NCBI GenBank assembly: GCA_009782915.1
Contig: WRIC01000005.1
Coordinates: 40,898 to 104,897 of the forward strand
DNA: 64,000 nucleotides
Source of the DNA: Propionibacteriaceae bacterium
GTDB lineage: Bacteria > Actinomycetota > Actinomycetes > Propionibacteriales > Propionibacteriaceae
Direction: 5' to 3'
The first letter of the stretch is position 1. Each line of letters starts with the position of its first letter. The notes beneath the pieces are model-generated. The model did no database searches and was not told where the DNA came from. It saw only the letters and a program-made list of their open reading frames with translations. Positions 45,421 to 53,416 of the stretch are shown here, one piece after another. Made by a program: the position numbers and the translations under genes.

Positions 45421-46365
45421 ATGGGACAACGACGATGTGAATCGTGTCGCGTCCTCAATCGTGACACCGATTATTACTGTGCGGCCTGCGGGCGGCCACT
45501 GCCCTGGGAGGTGGAGAACACTTATGCTCCGGTGAGCCACTATGGTCGTAGCCCTTCCTATGACGAGAATGTTCCCTTTGCTGACGTCCCTGACGACGGT
45601 GGGTACGAGGTTGGCGAAGAGTCCATTGAGCAGTGGGAGGAACGCGTACGCCGTGAAGCTGGATACCCGCCTGCGGTTGAAGATGTTGCGGTGGAAGTGA
45701 AGGACAGAATCTCCGTATTCACCAAGGTGAGGACAACAGTTTCTACTTGGTGGCGGTCTTTGAGGTCATCGATCAGGGCGATCCCTACCTTGATCACGGA
45801 TATCCCTGCACTGGTGAAGGGCATCCCCACTCTGGTGAAAATCATCATTATTTCTGGGGTACTCATTGTTGGAACAGCCGCCATTACAGTGATATCCACC
45901 TTGGGCGCAGGTGATGGTCCTGTTGCTACCAAGTCAACTTCCTCAGACACTGAGAGCCCCACTGCGACGCCGACCCCTCTCCAGGTTTTTATGATCCCGA
46001 AACCCGGGTGGATTATCCAGAAGGATTCCAGTTTTGATCAAGAGTTTCAATCCCGCTCAGGCAGTCTCACCCTGGAGGTGATCCATCTCGCCACGAGCGA
46101 GCAAACCCCGAAACTCTATGCCGAATCGGATCATGCGTTGATGAGAGACATGGGTTTCGTGGTGTCCGAGATCGAGGATGCGAAAGCTGCTGGTTACACG
46201 GGATGGCAGTACACCACCACCTCCGGGGTCTCGGAATCTTGGACGGTTTATCTCGCCAATGGGCAGTCGGTTTACAAGATGCGATGTATTCTCACCGAGA
46301 AAACCTCCGACGATGACTACCAGGACTGTCGCACAATGATGAACTCCCTGACCGTTCGAGGCTAA
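45421..46365 (+). CDS. Zinc-ribbon membrane protein (paralogue 3, shorter outer domain)
   Basis: 314 aa. The ribbon is CESCRVLNRDTDYYCAACG; the cytoplasmic part is longer and acidic, with repeated hydrophobic IPxLI/IPxLVK units (about 120-140) before the membrane segment (about 140-163). The outer domain is about 145 residues: it has a IPKPGWI motif in the place of VPAGWV and ends in a two-cysteine motif (MRCILTEK ... YQDCRTMMNSL) comparable to the C-termini of the two paralogues. GGAAGGA precedes the ATG. Likely same operon or at least same family; function unknown. Confidence 0.7.
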   Translation: MGQRRCESCRVLNRDTDYYCAACGRPLPWEVENTYAPVSHYGRSPSYDENVPFADVPDDGGYEVGEESIEQWEERVRREAGYPPAVEDVAVEVKDRISVFTKVRTTVSTWWRSLRSSIRAIPTLITDIPALVKGIPTLVKIIIISGVLIVGTAAITVISTLGAGDGPVATKSTSSDTESPTATPTPLQVFMIPKPGWIIQKDSSFDQEFQSRSGSLTLEVIHLATSEQTPKLYAESDHALMRDMGFVVSEIEDAKAAGYTGWQYTTTSGVSESWTVYLANGQSVYKMRCILTEKTSDDDYQDCRTMMNSLTVRG

Positions 46366-46370
46366 CCAGC

Positions 46371-46454
46371 GGCGAGACAGGGATTCGAACCCTGGAGGCT
46401 GTGACACCTGGCCGCTTTCAAGGCGGCTGCACTAGACCACTATGCGATCTCGCC
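46371..46454 (-). tRNA. tRNA-Ser (anticodon TGA)
   Basis: 84 nt on the minus strand. The acceptor arms GGCGAGA / TCTCGCC pair fully and the discriminator is G, as in serine tRNAs. The anticodon loop reads CTTGAAA, giving TGA; the T-arm GGGTTCGAATCCC is standard, and a long variable arm (class II) is present. The 3' CCA is not encoded. It faces paralogue 3, with 5 nt between the gene ends. Confidence 0.93.
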
Positions 46455-46493
46455 CAACGAGGGACTATCATACCCGGTTCCAACACAGATGGT

Positions 46494-46524
46494 AGGACAG
46501 TTGGGGACGGTACTGTTTTGTCCT
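46494..46524. repeat. Family B element between tRNA-Ser and mutY
   Basis: Arms AGGACA / TGTCCT enclose GTTGGGGACGGTACTGTTT with the GGGGACGG core. It lies just beyond the mutY stop. Arms differ from other family B copies yet pair. Confidence 0.6.
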
Positions 46525-46531
46525 GCTGACC

Positions 46532-47401
46532 TCAAGGAAGTCGCAGGGCCTCATCGGCGCGTACTGCTAGACCATCAGTGGCCAGGGACTCGATTGCCTC
46601 GGCAAGCAGAGAATTCTTCGACGGGAGGTTCATGAGGGTTTCGATGGGTACGAGGTCACCTTCGGCTTCGCGTAGCAGGGCCATAATTCGTCCGCGTGCT
46701 TGACGGTGGGTGCCCTCGTACCCCTGGGGTTTGCGCTGACCAGCATAGATGTCGGCAGGGTAACCGGCTCCACGCCACTGGCAGAGGGTATCGAGTGGGC
46801 ATGAGCCACAGTCCGGATTCTTCACCTGGCAGATGAGTGCCCCCAACTCCATGGCTGCCTGGTTCCACATGACTGAATCCTCGGTATCCTCAGGGACCAA
46901 CTCCCAGGCGAGTGAACGCTCGCTGGTTGCCAGGTGGGGTGCAGGGAGAGCCTCCCCCTGATGGACCCTGGCAATAACGCGACGCACATTCGTGTCGAGA
47001 ACAAGACTTCGTTTCCCATACGCAAAAGCCACCACAGCCGCCGCTGTGTAATCCCCGATCCCAGGAAGGGTTTTCAGGGTTTCCTCGCTGTCAGGTACGA
47101 CCCCGCCGTACTGCTCCACGATGATCTTGGCCGACTCGTGGAGTCTTAACGCCCTTCGTGGATAGCCCAATCTCCCCCAAGCGCGGATCACCTCCGCGGG
47201 CAGAGCATCAGCGCAATCCTCAGGTTCCGGCCAGGTCCCCATCCACGATTCCCAGGACGGTATCACCCGCGCAGCCGGTGTCTGCTGAAGCATCACCTCC
47301 GATACGAGAACCCCCCACGGTGTGACGTCGCCTCGCCTCCACGGCAGATCCCGCCCATGGGCAACAAACCACTCGGCAAGGAGCTCAGCGTACGGATTCA
47401 T
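46532..47401 (-). CDS. mutY: A/G-specific adenine DNA glycosylase
   Basis: Removes adenine mispaired with 8-oxoguanine. 289 aa. The HhH-GPD fold shows the catalytic Glu in EVMLQQTPAARV, the helix-hairpin-helix LKTLPGIGDYTAAAVVAFA and the catalytic Asp in VLDTNVRRVIARV. The [4Fe-4S] loop follows as C-x6-C-x2-C-x5-C (ICQVKNPDCGSCPLDTLC). The NUDIX-like C-terminal domain that reads 8-oxoG is missing, as in many actinobacterial MutY proteins of this length. ATG 47401 is chosen over an adjacent TTG. Confidence 0.92.
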   Translation of the reverse strand: MNPYAELLAEWFVAHGRDLPWRRGDVTPWGVLVSEVMLQQTPAARVIPSWESWMGTWPEPEDCADALPAEVIRAWGRLGYPRRALRLHESAKIIVEQYGGVVPDSEETLKTLPGIGDYTAAAVVAFAYGKRSLVLDTNVRRVIARVHQGEALPAPHLATSERSLAWELVPEDTEDSVMWNQAAMELGALICQVKNPDCGSCPLDTLCQWRGAGYPADIYAGQRKPQGYEGTHRQARGRIMALLREAEGDLVPIETLMNLPSKNSLLAEAIESLATDGLAVRADEALRLP

Positions 47402-47442
47402 CAAGTTCCATTGTACGGACCCATTTCCCCTTGTTTAGCCCG

Positions 47443-47489
47443 CTTCGTGGATACTTATTCGTCATCATGACTAATAAGTATCCACGAAG
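47443..47489. repeat. Perfect 17-nt inverted repeat
   Basis: CTTCGTGGATACTTATT and its exact complement lie 13 nt apart just upstream of mutY. It does not belong to family A or B, is A+T-richer and has no matching copy that I noticed in the window. It could be a MITE-like scar or a regulatory cruciform. Confidence 0.7.
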
Positions 47490-47603
47490 TGCGTTCTCGG
47501 GGAGTTTTACGGAACCCCCGCCGATCTGCATGACCTTTTCATCAAGAACCTTCCCCCGAAGAAATTCGTGGTGAGAGGAGCATAAACCATCCAGGTTGGG
47601 GTG

Positions 47604-47850
47604 CACCCTCACCCCGTCATTCTGCGGAGCACCCTCACCCCGTCATTCTGCAGAGCACCCTCACCCCGTCATTCTGCGGAGCACCCTCACCCCGTCATTC
47701 TGCGGAGCACCCTCACCCCGTCATTCTGCGGAGCGGAGCGACTCGCAGAATCCAGAATCCACAGTCGAACAACTGGGTAGTCTGGACCCTGCGAGTCGCG
47801 GAGCCTGTGCTGCGGGAGCGCCAGCGACTCGCAGTGCTCCGCAGGGTGAC
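47604..47850. repeat. 26-bp tandem array grading into a family A composite
   Basis: Five tandem units of 26 bp (CACCCTCACCCCGTCATTCTG type; starts at 47604, 47630, 47656, 47682, 47708) lead into a family A composite at 47720-47850. Its left stem is ATTCTGCG/CGCAGAAT and its right stem is ACCCTGCG/CGCAGGGT type with an enlarged loop. Each 26-bp unit is the outer edge of the left stem, so the array seems to have grown by edge duplication. Confidence 0.8.
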
Positions 47851-47942
47851 GGGGGCTGAGGCATCCGTGGCATGGCAGGGTGACGGGGGTGGGGAACGAT
47901 ATCACTACTGATGGGGTGTTTTGCTGATAAAATGGTTAGACA

Positions 47943-47948
47943 TAAACT
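47943..47948 (+). promoter_or_regulatory. Possible -10 box of the nfeD-flotillin operon
   Basis: TAAACT with TTGCTG 16 nt upstream (47921-47926), 15 nt before the NfeD ATG. Confidence 0.3.
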
Positions 47949-47963
47949 AGCGAAAGACTCATC

Positions 47964-48485
47964 ATGGTTGGGTTCATCACAGTAGCCGCAATAGGCTTCA
48001 TTCTTCTCCTGGTTTTCTTGATTTTCGATGGAATTCTGGATGCTGTTCACCTCGATTTTCTCGGATCAGGGGTCTTCTCGGGTGCTTCACTCGGGGGGTT
48101 TTTGACCGGACTCGGATGCGGGGGAATCATTGGGGCCTCACAAGGATGGCCATTCATTTTCTCGCTACTGCTTGGCATCCTGGTGGGGGTTGCTATCGCT
48201 GCTGTTGCAGTGGTGCTCTATCGGTTGATGCGCAAATCCGAGGTCAGTGAAGAGGAGTTCTCGCTCGATCGTCTCGTGGGTACGACCGGCGTTGTCACAG
48301 CGGGTGCGAAACCAGGGGAACGAGGGCTCGTCCAACTCATGTACCTCTCCTCCCCGCGTACTGTCTCGTTCACCTCAACCGTCAAACTCACCACCGGTGA
48401 ATCCGTAGCCGTCTCCGAGGTGCTCGGCCCGGACACTGTCATCGTCGTACCCACCATTGACACCTATGGAAGGAATCTCAAATGA
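47964..48485 (+). CDS. NfeD-like membrane protein
   Basis: 173 aa. Three or four membrane segments fill residues 1-85. The C-terminal ~75 residues form an NfeD OB-fold domain beginning near LVGTTGVVTAGAKPGERG. NfeD proteins work with SPFH/flotillin partners in membrane domain organisation. The stop overlaps the flotillin gene start by 4 nt (ATGA), a classic pair. The serine-protease domain of long NfeD forms is absent. Confidence 0.87.
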   Translation: MVGFITVAAIGFILLLVFLIFDGILDAVHLDFLGSGVFSGASLGGFLTGLGCGGIIGASQGWPFIFSLLLGILVGVAIAAVAVVLYRLMRKSEVSEEEFSLDRLVGTTGVVTAGAKPGERGLVQLMYLSSPRTVSFTSTVKLTTGESVAVSEVLGPDTVIVVPTIDTYGRNLK

Positions 48486-49984
48486 ACACCGAAGGAATGG
48501 CTCCCGAAACGATCACCATGATCGGTATTGTCATCGCTGTTATCGCGGTCGTGCTCATTATTTTCGCGATTGCCAAACGCTACACGATTCCTGACGCCAA
48601 CGAGGCGCTTGTCATCACTGGCGCGAAAGGCAAGAAAGCTGATGGGTCGGCAGCCCTCAAAGTGGTCATGGGTGGTGGCGCTTTCATTATCCCGTTCGTT
48701 CAGCGTTGCCGGATTCTTTCCCTGGATGCCACCGAGATCACCATGCAGGTTCCCGAGGGTGTGTCCAAGGACTCCATCAAGGTTGTGGTTGACGCTGTGG
48801 CTTTGGCGAAAATCGACGGCACCCCTTCTGGGGTACGCTCCGCAGCTCAGCGTTTCCTGGGGCGCGAGGATCAGATTCCACGCATCATCCAGTCGATTCT
48901 CGCTGGCGCCCTGCGTGGGGTGGTTGGCAACATGACTATCGAGGAAATGCTGCGCGACCGCGAGGGTTTAGCCACCAAGATTCAGGATGCCGCATCTTCG
49001 GCCCTATCTGATGCTGGTCTGCGGGTGGACACCCTGCAGATCAATGGGATCACCACTGATCCGGTGGACTACATCACGAACCTGGGTCGCCCCCAAGCTG
49101 CACAAGTTCGGAAGGCTGCAGAGGTAGCTGAGGCCCACAATGATCAGGAAGCAGCCCGTGCGAAAGCAGAAGCGCGCATCCAGATCGCATCAGCCAACAA
49201 GGATGCCCAGTTGAAGGAAGCCGACTTCCTGAAAGAAACAGCACAAGCTGAAGCCGAAGCCGAGGCGGTGGGTCCAATGACGAAGGCCGCCCAGGATGCT
49301 CTCATCACCCAGGCTGAACAGACGAACGCACAGCAGGTGGCGACGTTGACCAAATTGCAGCTGGATTCTGAGGTACGCGCCCAAGCGGATGCGAATCTGT
49401 ATGCCGCTGAGAAAGCTGCGGATGCGGAACTCTATACCGCCGAGCAGAGGGCCAAAGCCCAGGCTGTCCAGGTAACCGCGGTGGCTGAGGCTGAGCAGAG
49501 CCGTTTGACCCGTGAAGGTGATGGTCGTGCGGCTGCGGTGAAAGCTGCTGGTTTGGCGGAAGCCGAAGCTATCAAGGCTGCGGGTCTCGCCGAGGCGGAA
49601 GCCATCAAAGCCAAGGGCCAGGCTGAAGCACTAGTCAAGGAACGCCTGGCTGAGGCCTATGAGAAGTACGGTCAGCAGGCTGTCATTGATCGTCTGTTGC
49701 AGTCCATGCCGGAGATGCTTGCCGCTGCTGCGAAACCACTGGGTGATGTGGACAACATCACGGTCATTGGTGATGCTGGTTCAGCTAGTGGTTTGACCAA
49801 GCTATCAACCGACATGCTGGTGAACCTTCCCGCCATCATCAAAGCAGCCACCGGGCTTGATGTCTCCGATCTGATGAAGAAGTGGTTCGACGACCAGGAT
49901 AGTGAACCAGTGAAGGTCATCGACCAGCCTGTGACCCGTACTGCCGTGGCAGACTCGTCACCCAAGATAACCAAGAAAGACTAG
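48482..49984 (+). CDS. Flotillin-like SPFH-domain protein
   Basis: 500 aa. One N-terminal membrane anchor (about residues 10-32) precedes an SPFH/Band 7 domain (about 35-200, with NEALVITGAKGKK and LDATEITMQVPEGV). The flotillin Ala/Glu-rich coiled coil with AEAEA repeats follows (about 200-400, including two near-identical AGLAEAEAIKA units), then a C-terminal assembly region. Such proteins scaffold functional membrane microdomains. Cotranscribed with nfeD. Confidence 0.92.
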   Translation: MNTEGMAPETITMIGIVIAVIAVVLIIFAIAKRYTIPDANEALVITGAKGKKADGSAALKVVMGGGAFIIPFVQRCRILSLDATEITMQVPEGVSKDSIKVVVDAVALAKIDGTPSGVRSAAQRFLGREDQIPRIIQSILAGALRGVVGNMTIEEMLRDREGLATKIQDAASSALSDAGLRVDTLQINGITTDPVDYITNLGRPQAAQVRKAAEVAEAHNDQEAARAKAEARIQIASANKDAQLKEADFLKETAQAEAEAEAVGPMTKAAQDALITQAEQTNAQQVATLTKLQLDSEVRAQADANLYAAEKAADAELYTAEQRAKAQAVQVTAVAEAEQSRLTREGDGRAAAVKAAGLAEAEAIKAAGLAEAEAIKAKGQAEALVKERLAEAYEKYGQQAVIDRLLQSMPEMLAAAAKPLGDVDNITVIGDAGSASGLTKLSTDMLVNLPAIIKAATGLDVSDLMKKWFDDQDSEPVKVIDQPVTRTAVADSSPKITKKD

Positions 49985-50018
49985 TAGTGCAATCTATCGT
50001 TACCCTGCACCCATCACC

Positions 50019-50076
50019 GTCACCCTGCGGAGCGTAGCGACTTCCCCGTCTCCCCGCGCGAACGTCGCAGGGTCCA
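50019..50076. repeat. Degenerate family A element
   Basis: Starts GTCACCCTGCGGAGCG and ends CGCAGGGTCCA, with the loop altered by an inserted TTCCCCGTCTCCCCGCGCG segment. It lies in the 150-nt gap after flotillin. Confidence 0.6.
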
Positions 50077-50135
50077 TGAGCTTCCACGGTCGTGGGTATG
50101 GCTGGAGTCGTTCCTACTCATGAGACAATAAACCC

Positions 50136-50252
50136 ATGGACTTTTCTTCGTGGGATCCCAACGTACTGGGGGTTATCTATCTGGTCGGGGCGACCATCAT
50201 CGTTACCCTGGTGATCATTGGTGTGGTCATCGGTTTCAAGAAAATGAAGTGA
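50136..50252 (+). CDS. Small single-span membrane protein (38 aa)
   Basis: ATG 50136 to TGA 50252 encodes a 38-residue peptide: a short polar start (MDFSSWDPN), one strongly hydrophobic segment (VLGVIYLVGATIIVTLVII) and a basic end (GFKKMK), the pattern of a real small membrane protein with inside-positive C-terminus. GACAAT lies 6 nt before the ATG, so a leaderless transcript is possible. It ends 7 nt before the SpoU methyltransferase gene. Function unknown; coding status is inferred from composition only. Confidence 0.5.
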   Translation: MDFSSWDPNVLGVIYLVGATIIVTLVIIGVVIGFKKMK

Positions 50253-50259
50253 AGTATCC

Positions 50260-51024
50260 ATGAGCGTGACAACAACACCCCCGTCCCCATGTTGTCACGC
50301 GGGGCGACTGGTTGCGCTGGAGGGGTTGCACGCGGTGAAACATGCTCTGCGGTTCGGAGCGAATGTCGCCGAGATTTACAGTGATGATAAGGATCGGGCT
50401 CTTGGGTTAGCTGAGGGGATCTGTCCTGATCTGGTTCCAGTTTTGCGTGAGCGGATCCAGCCCATGACCGCGACTGAGTCGAAGGAGCGCTCGACACAGC
50501 CGATACCCACCCATGTGTTGGGGTTCGCTGAGCCACCCCAGTGGAAATTCGAATCCTGTTTGCCGACCGATCAACCAACGATTCTTCTCGATGATCCGCG
50601 CAATTCCAAGAACCTGGGTGCGGTGGTACGACTTGGGGCAGCCGTAGGTGCAACGGGCGTACTCGCCAACGGTGACGTGGATTTCTTCAACCCCATGGCG
50701 GTACGCGGTGCCGCTGGACTCCAGTGGTCGATCCCCTGCTGGTCGAGTGAGACCCTGGTCGACGATCTCCAATGCGTACGTACTGAGCGCGGACTCACCA
50801 TTGTGGGTCTCGATGCTGACGGTGAACCCTTCGTACCCGGCGATTTCACTGGACCCACTGTTTTCGCTTTCGGTTCCGAGCGTGCTGGTTTATCAGCCTC
50901 AGTACGCGCCCTGTGTGATCATATTGTCTCCCTGCCCATGGAACCCCAGGTCTCCAGTCTCAACCTCGCCACCTCGGTCAGCGCAGTGATGTACCTGCGA
51001 AAGTACTCAACGAATTCTGCGTAA
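50260..51024 (+). CDS. SpoU/TrmH-family RNA 2'-O-methyltransferase, N-terminus overlapping a palindromic repeat
   Basis: 254 aa. SPOUT fold motifs: motif 1 LDDPRNSKNLGAVVR, motif 2 FAFGSERAGLS and motif 3 MEPQVSSLNLATSVSAVMY, which forms the trefoil-knot SAM site. The target (tRNA or rRNA ribose) is not predictable. The first 13 codons coincide with a family B hairpin at 50264-50300, so the N-terminus MSVTTTPPSPCCH comes from the repeat; family homology seems to begin with RLVALEGLHAVKHAL. No good ribosome site is visible. Confidence 0.88.
   Translation: MSVTTTPPSPCCHAGRLVALEGLHAVKHALRFGANVAEIYSDDKDRALGLAEGICPDLVPVLRERIQPMTATESKERSTQPIPTHVLGFAEPPQWKFESCLPTDQPTILLDDPRNSKNLGAVVRLGAAVGATGVLANGDVDFFNPMAVRGAAGLQWSIPCWSSETLVDDLQCVRTERGLTIVGLDADGEPFVPGDFTGPTVFAFGSERAGLSASVRALCDHIVSLPMEPQVSSLNLATSVSAVMYLRKYSTNSA
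50264..50300. repeat. Family B hairpin inside the 5' end of the methyltransferase gene
   Basis: Perfect 11-nt arms GCGTGACAACA / TGTTGTCACGC with a CCCCCGTCCCC core, starting 2 nt after the ATG. In the mRNA it would form a stable stem right after the start codon. Confidence 0.8.
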
Positions 51025-51034
51025 CCAACTCCTC

Positions 51035-51640
51035 GTCACCCTGCGGACGGCAACGACCGTCTCGCAGGGTCCAGTCCACCCAATTGTTTGACTGTGGAGT
51101 CTGGATTCCGCGACTTCGCACGGAATGACGGAGTTGGGTAAGACACGAACCCCGTCACCCTGCGGAGCGAAGCGACTCGCAGGGTCCAGAAATCAGATTT
51201 GCACTGCTGAGGAGTCTGGATTCCGCGACTTCGCACGAAACGACGGAGTTGGGTAAGACACGAAACGACACGGGTGGGTGATCATTGCCACAGGAAGACG
51301 CGGGGGGTCGCGCCACCCTCAGCAGCGAAGTTCCCGCAAACCCCGTCACCCTGCGGAGCGAAGCGACTCGCAGGGTCCAGAAATCAGATTTGCACTGCTG
51401 AGGAGTCTGGATTCCGCGACTTCGCACGGAATGACGGACTTGGGTAAGACACGAACCCCGTCACCCTGCGGAGCGAAGCGACTCGCAGGGTCCAGAAACC
51501 ATATTTGTTTGACTGTGGAGTCTGGATTCCGCGACTTCGCACGGAATGACGGAGTTGGGTAGGACACGGAATGACGGACTTGGGTAAGACACGGAATGAC
51601 GGACTTGGGTAAGACACGAAATGACACGGTTGGGTGGTTA
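51035..51640. repeat. Dense array of family A composites
   Basis: Four complete composites (51035-51129, 51154-51244, 51345-51435, 51460-51550) with about 90-95 nt each. Left stems are ACCCTGCG/CGCAGGGT with a GAGCGAAGCGACT loop; right stems are ATTCCGCG...CGGAAT. Spacers fall into two types (TTTGCACTGCTGAGG and TTGTTTGACTGTGG). After the last one, three short GACACGRAATGAC-type tandem units continue to about 51640. No gene is supported in this 665-nt gap between convergent genes. Confidence 0.88.
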
Positions 51641-51689
51641 TTGCCGCATGAAGACGCGGGGGGCCGCGCATATGCAGATGGGAGTGGCG

Positions 51690-52607
51690 CTAGCGAACCT
51701 CGGGGGGTAGGGCGAAGGTGAGGGTTTCGTCGATGTTTTGGTTTTCGATGACATCGTTGAAGCCGGAGCTTTGGAGAAAAACCACCACTTCGCGTACGAG
51801 ATAATCGGGTACGGATGCGCCCGAGGTGACACCAATGGTACGAGGCGTGGTCAACCATGCAGGATCAATTTGGGTGACATCATCAATGAGATGGGCACCA
51901 CTGGCGCCAGCATCGAGTGCGACCTCAACCAGGCGCACCGAATTGGAGGAATTAGCTGAGCCCACTACAAGAACAAGGTCACATTCGGCAGCAACCTGGC
52001 GTACCGCTGATTGACGGTTCTGCGTAGCATAACAGATGTCATCACTGGGGGGATCGGTGAGCTGCGGGAACCGGGCGCGCAGACTCTCAACAGTCTGGCG
52101 GGTCTCATCGACACTCAACGTGGTCTGCGACAGCCACGCGAGCTGGGTGGGGTCACTCACCTCAATCGAAGCCGCATCCTGTGCGTTTTCGATCAGCCGA
52201 ATCGAATCGGGCGCCTCACCCTGGGTGCCCTCCACCTCCTCATGACCCGCATGACCAATGAGCAGAATCTCCAGGCCCGCTTTGGCGAGCCGCTGGGCTT
52301 CCTTGTGTACCTTTGTCACCAATGGGCAGGTCGCATCAATCGCGATGAGGTTGCGTTGCTGGGCGGCAGTACGTACCGCTGGGGACACCCCGTGGGCCGA
52401 AAACACCACCACACTACCCTCGGGTACTTCATCGACCTCATCAACAAAAATCGCACCCTTGTCTTTCAGAGTCTTCACCACGTGTTTGTTGTGAACGATT
52501 TCTTTGCGTACGAACACCCCAGGCCCGTGAATCTCCAACGCCCTCTCCACCGTAGCAACCGCCCGATCCACCCCCGCACAGTACCCCCGCGGTGACACCA
52601 GAATCAC
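51690..52607 (-). CDS. ispH: 4-hydroxy-3-methylbut-2-enyl diphosphate reductase
   Basis: Last MEP-pathway step, giving IPP and DMAPP. 305 aa from GTG 52607. The three [4Fe-4S] cysteines are in YCAGVDRAV (C10), DATCPLV and [11 protein letters not shown], with [17 protein letters not shown] and the SANSSNS phosphate loop. The frame stays open 106 codons further upstream, but that part is purely family A repeat. The repeat ends 6 nt before the GTG, so the natural upstream region with its ribosome site seems replaced. Translation may be weak, leaderless or start within the repeat-derived extension. Confidence 0.92.
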   Translation of the reverse strand: MILVSPRGYCAGVDRAVATVERALEIHGPGVFVRKEIVHNKHVVKTLKDKGAIFVDEVDEVPEGSVVVFSAHGVSPAVRTAAQQRNLIAIDATCPLVTKVHKEAQRLAKAGLEILLIGHAGHEEVEGTQGEAPDSIRLIENAQDAASIEVSDPTQLAWLSQTTLSVDETRQTVESLRARFPQLTDPPSDDICYATQNRQSAVRQVAAECDLVLVVGSANSSNSVRLVEVALDAGASGAHLIDDVTQIDPAWLTTPRTIGVTSGASVPDYLVREVVVFLQSSGFNDVIENQNIDETLTFALPPEVR

Positions 52608-52612
52608 GCGGT

Positions 52613-52920
52613 GGCTGGAGTCTGGATTCTGCGACTTCGCGCAGAAAGACGGGGTCGGGTCTGGTCGCACACCGTCACCCTGCGCAGCGAAGCTTCCCCC
52701 ATCGTCACCCTGCGGAGCGAAGCGACTCGCAGGGTCCAGAAACCCCAGTTGTTCTAATGTGGAGTCTGGATTCTGCGAGTCGCTTCGCTCCGCAGAATGA
52801 CGAGGAGAGGGTGTTCCGCGGAATGACGCGAGTACATGCACCTGCCCACTGTCTCCCTGCGCACTGCGAGTCGCGCTGGCGCGCTCCGCAGCACAGGCTC
52901 CGTCGCAGGGTCCATCAGTC
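52613..52920. repeat. Family A repeats directly upstream of ispH
   Basis: A half element (52613-52650), a truncated left stem (52674-52700), a full composite (52704-52801) and a degenerate one (52851-52920) with the extended GCGAGTCGCGCTGGCGCGCTCCGC loop. They occupy the whole space between ispH and the promoter of the small membrane protein on the other strand. Confidence 0.85.
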
Positions 52921-52941
52921 CTCATGGTGAAATCCTACCGC

Positions 52942-52947
52942 TACACT
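52942..52947 (+). promoter_or_regulatory. -10 box of the small membrane protein gene
   Basis: TACACT, 30 nt before ATG 52977, with an AAGGA ribosome site at 52967-52971. Confidence 0.4.
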
Positions 52948-52976
52948 GGTGGGAGCAACCCGTACGAAGGATCATC

Positions 52977-53246
52977 ATGAAATTCCCTGACAAGTATTCG
53001 CAATGGATGGAGAAGGCTACTGCCCTATGGGATTCGATGCCTGCCACCGTACACACGATCCTCATCATTTCAGTCGTGGTACTGCTCGGATTGTTCGTAC
53101 TGGGTGTCATCAAGGATTTCCTGAAAACCTGGATCAAGATCATCCTCGTTGTCGCTATTGTTGCTGCGGTGTGCATCGCCTTCCCCTGGGTGGGTGCCTC
53201 CCTGCTAGCACTGCTCGATTGGCTGTGGTCCGCTATCACCGGTTGA
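52977..53246 (+). CDS. Small two-span membrane protein
   Basis: 89 aa. A short amphipathic start (MKFPDKYSQWMEKATALWDSM) precedes two membrane segments (about 27-45 and 51-80), separated by a basic KDFLKTWIK turn. No known family. The last 80 bp are duplicated at 54323-54402, 1.1 kb downstream and at roughly 90% identity, the trace of a former second copy. The start is fixed by AAGGA and a promoter; a longer in-frame extension runs into repeats and is rejected. Confidence 0.65.
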   Translation: MKFPDKYSQWMEKATALWDSMPATVHTILIISVVVLLGLFVLGVIKDFLKTWIKIILVVAIVAAVCIAFPWVGASLLALLDWLWSAITG

Positions 53247-53249
53247 CCA

Positions 53250-53280
53250 TGGGTCAGTGGGGACGGTACCAAGTGACCCA
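53250..53280. repeat. Family B element
   Basis: Arms TGGGTCA / TGACCCA enclose GTGGGGACGGTACCAAG. It starts 3 nt after the stop of the small membrane protein gene. Confidence 0.6.
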
Positions 53281-53404
53281 CATGCTCCTTTCCCCTTCCA
53301 AGCCCAAATCAGCGCCGAGTGGTGACTTTTGTTTCATGATGAAACATTTCTCCACACACGGAGCCTGAAACAGCCGGTCCTACCGTACGGGGGCAGTCGT
53401 CTGA

Positions 53405-53410
53405 TATCAT
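53405..53410 (+). promoter_or_regulatory. -10 box of leaderless LURP-like gene
   Basis: TATCAT, 6 nt before the GTG at 53417. The block CTGATATCATGAGAGGGTGAAGTCGT recurs before the paralogue at 55095 (TATCAT at 55083-55088), so this promoter was duplicated with its gene. Confidence 0.45.
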
Positions 53411-53416
53411 GAGAGG

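Noticed and set aside
48482..49984. Prohibitin/HflK-type SPFH protease regulator
   Set aside because: The long AEAEA coiled coil and the NfeD partner point to a flotillin.
51035..51640. CRISPR array
   Set aside because: Units are about 90-95 nt palindromic composites with irregular spacing and near-identical spacers, and no cas genes are near.
52608..52925. 106-codon N-terminal extension of ispH
   Set aside because: Entirely family A repeat; kept only as a hypothesis in the findings.
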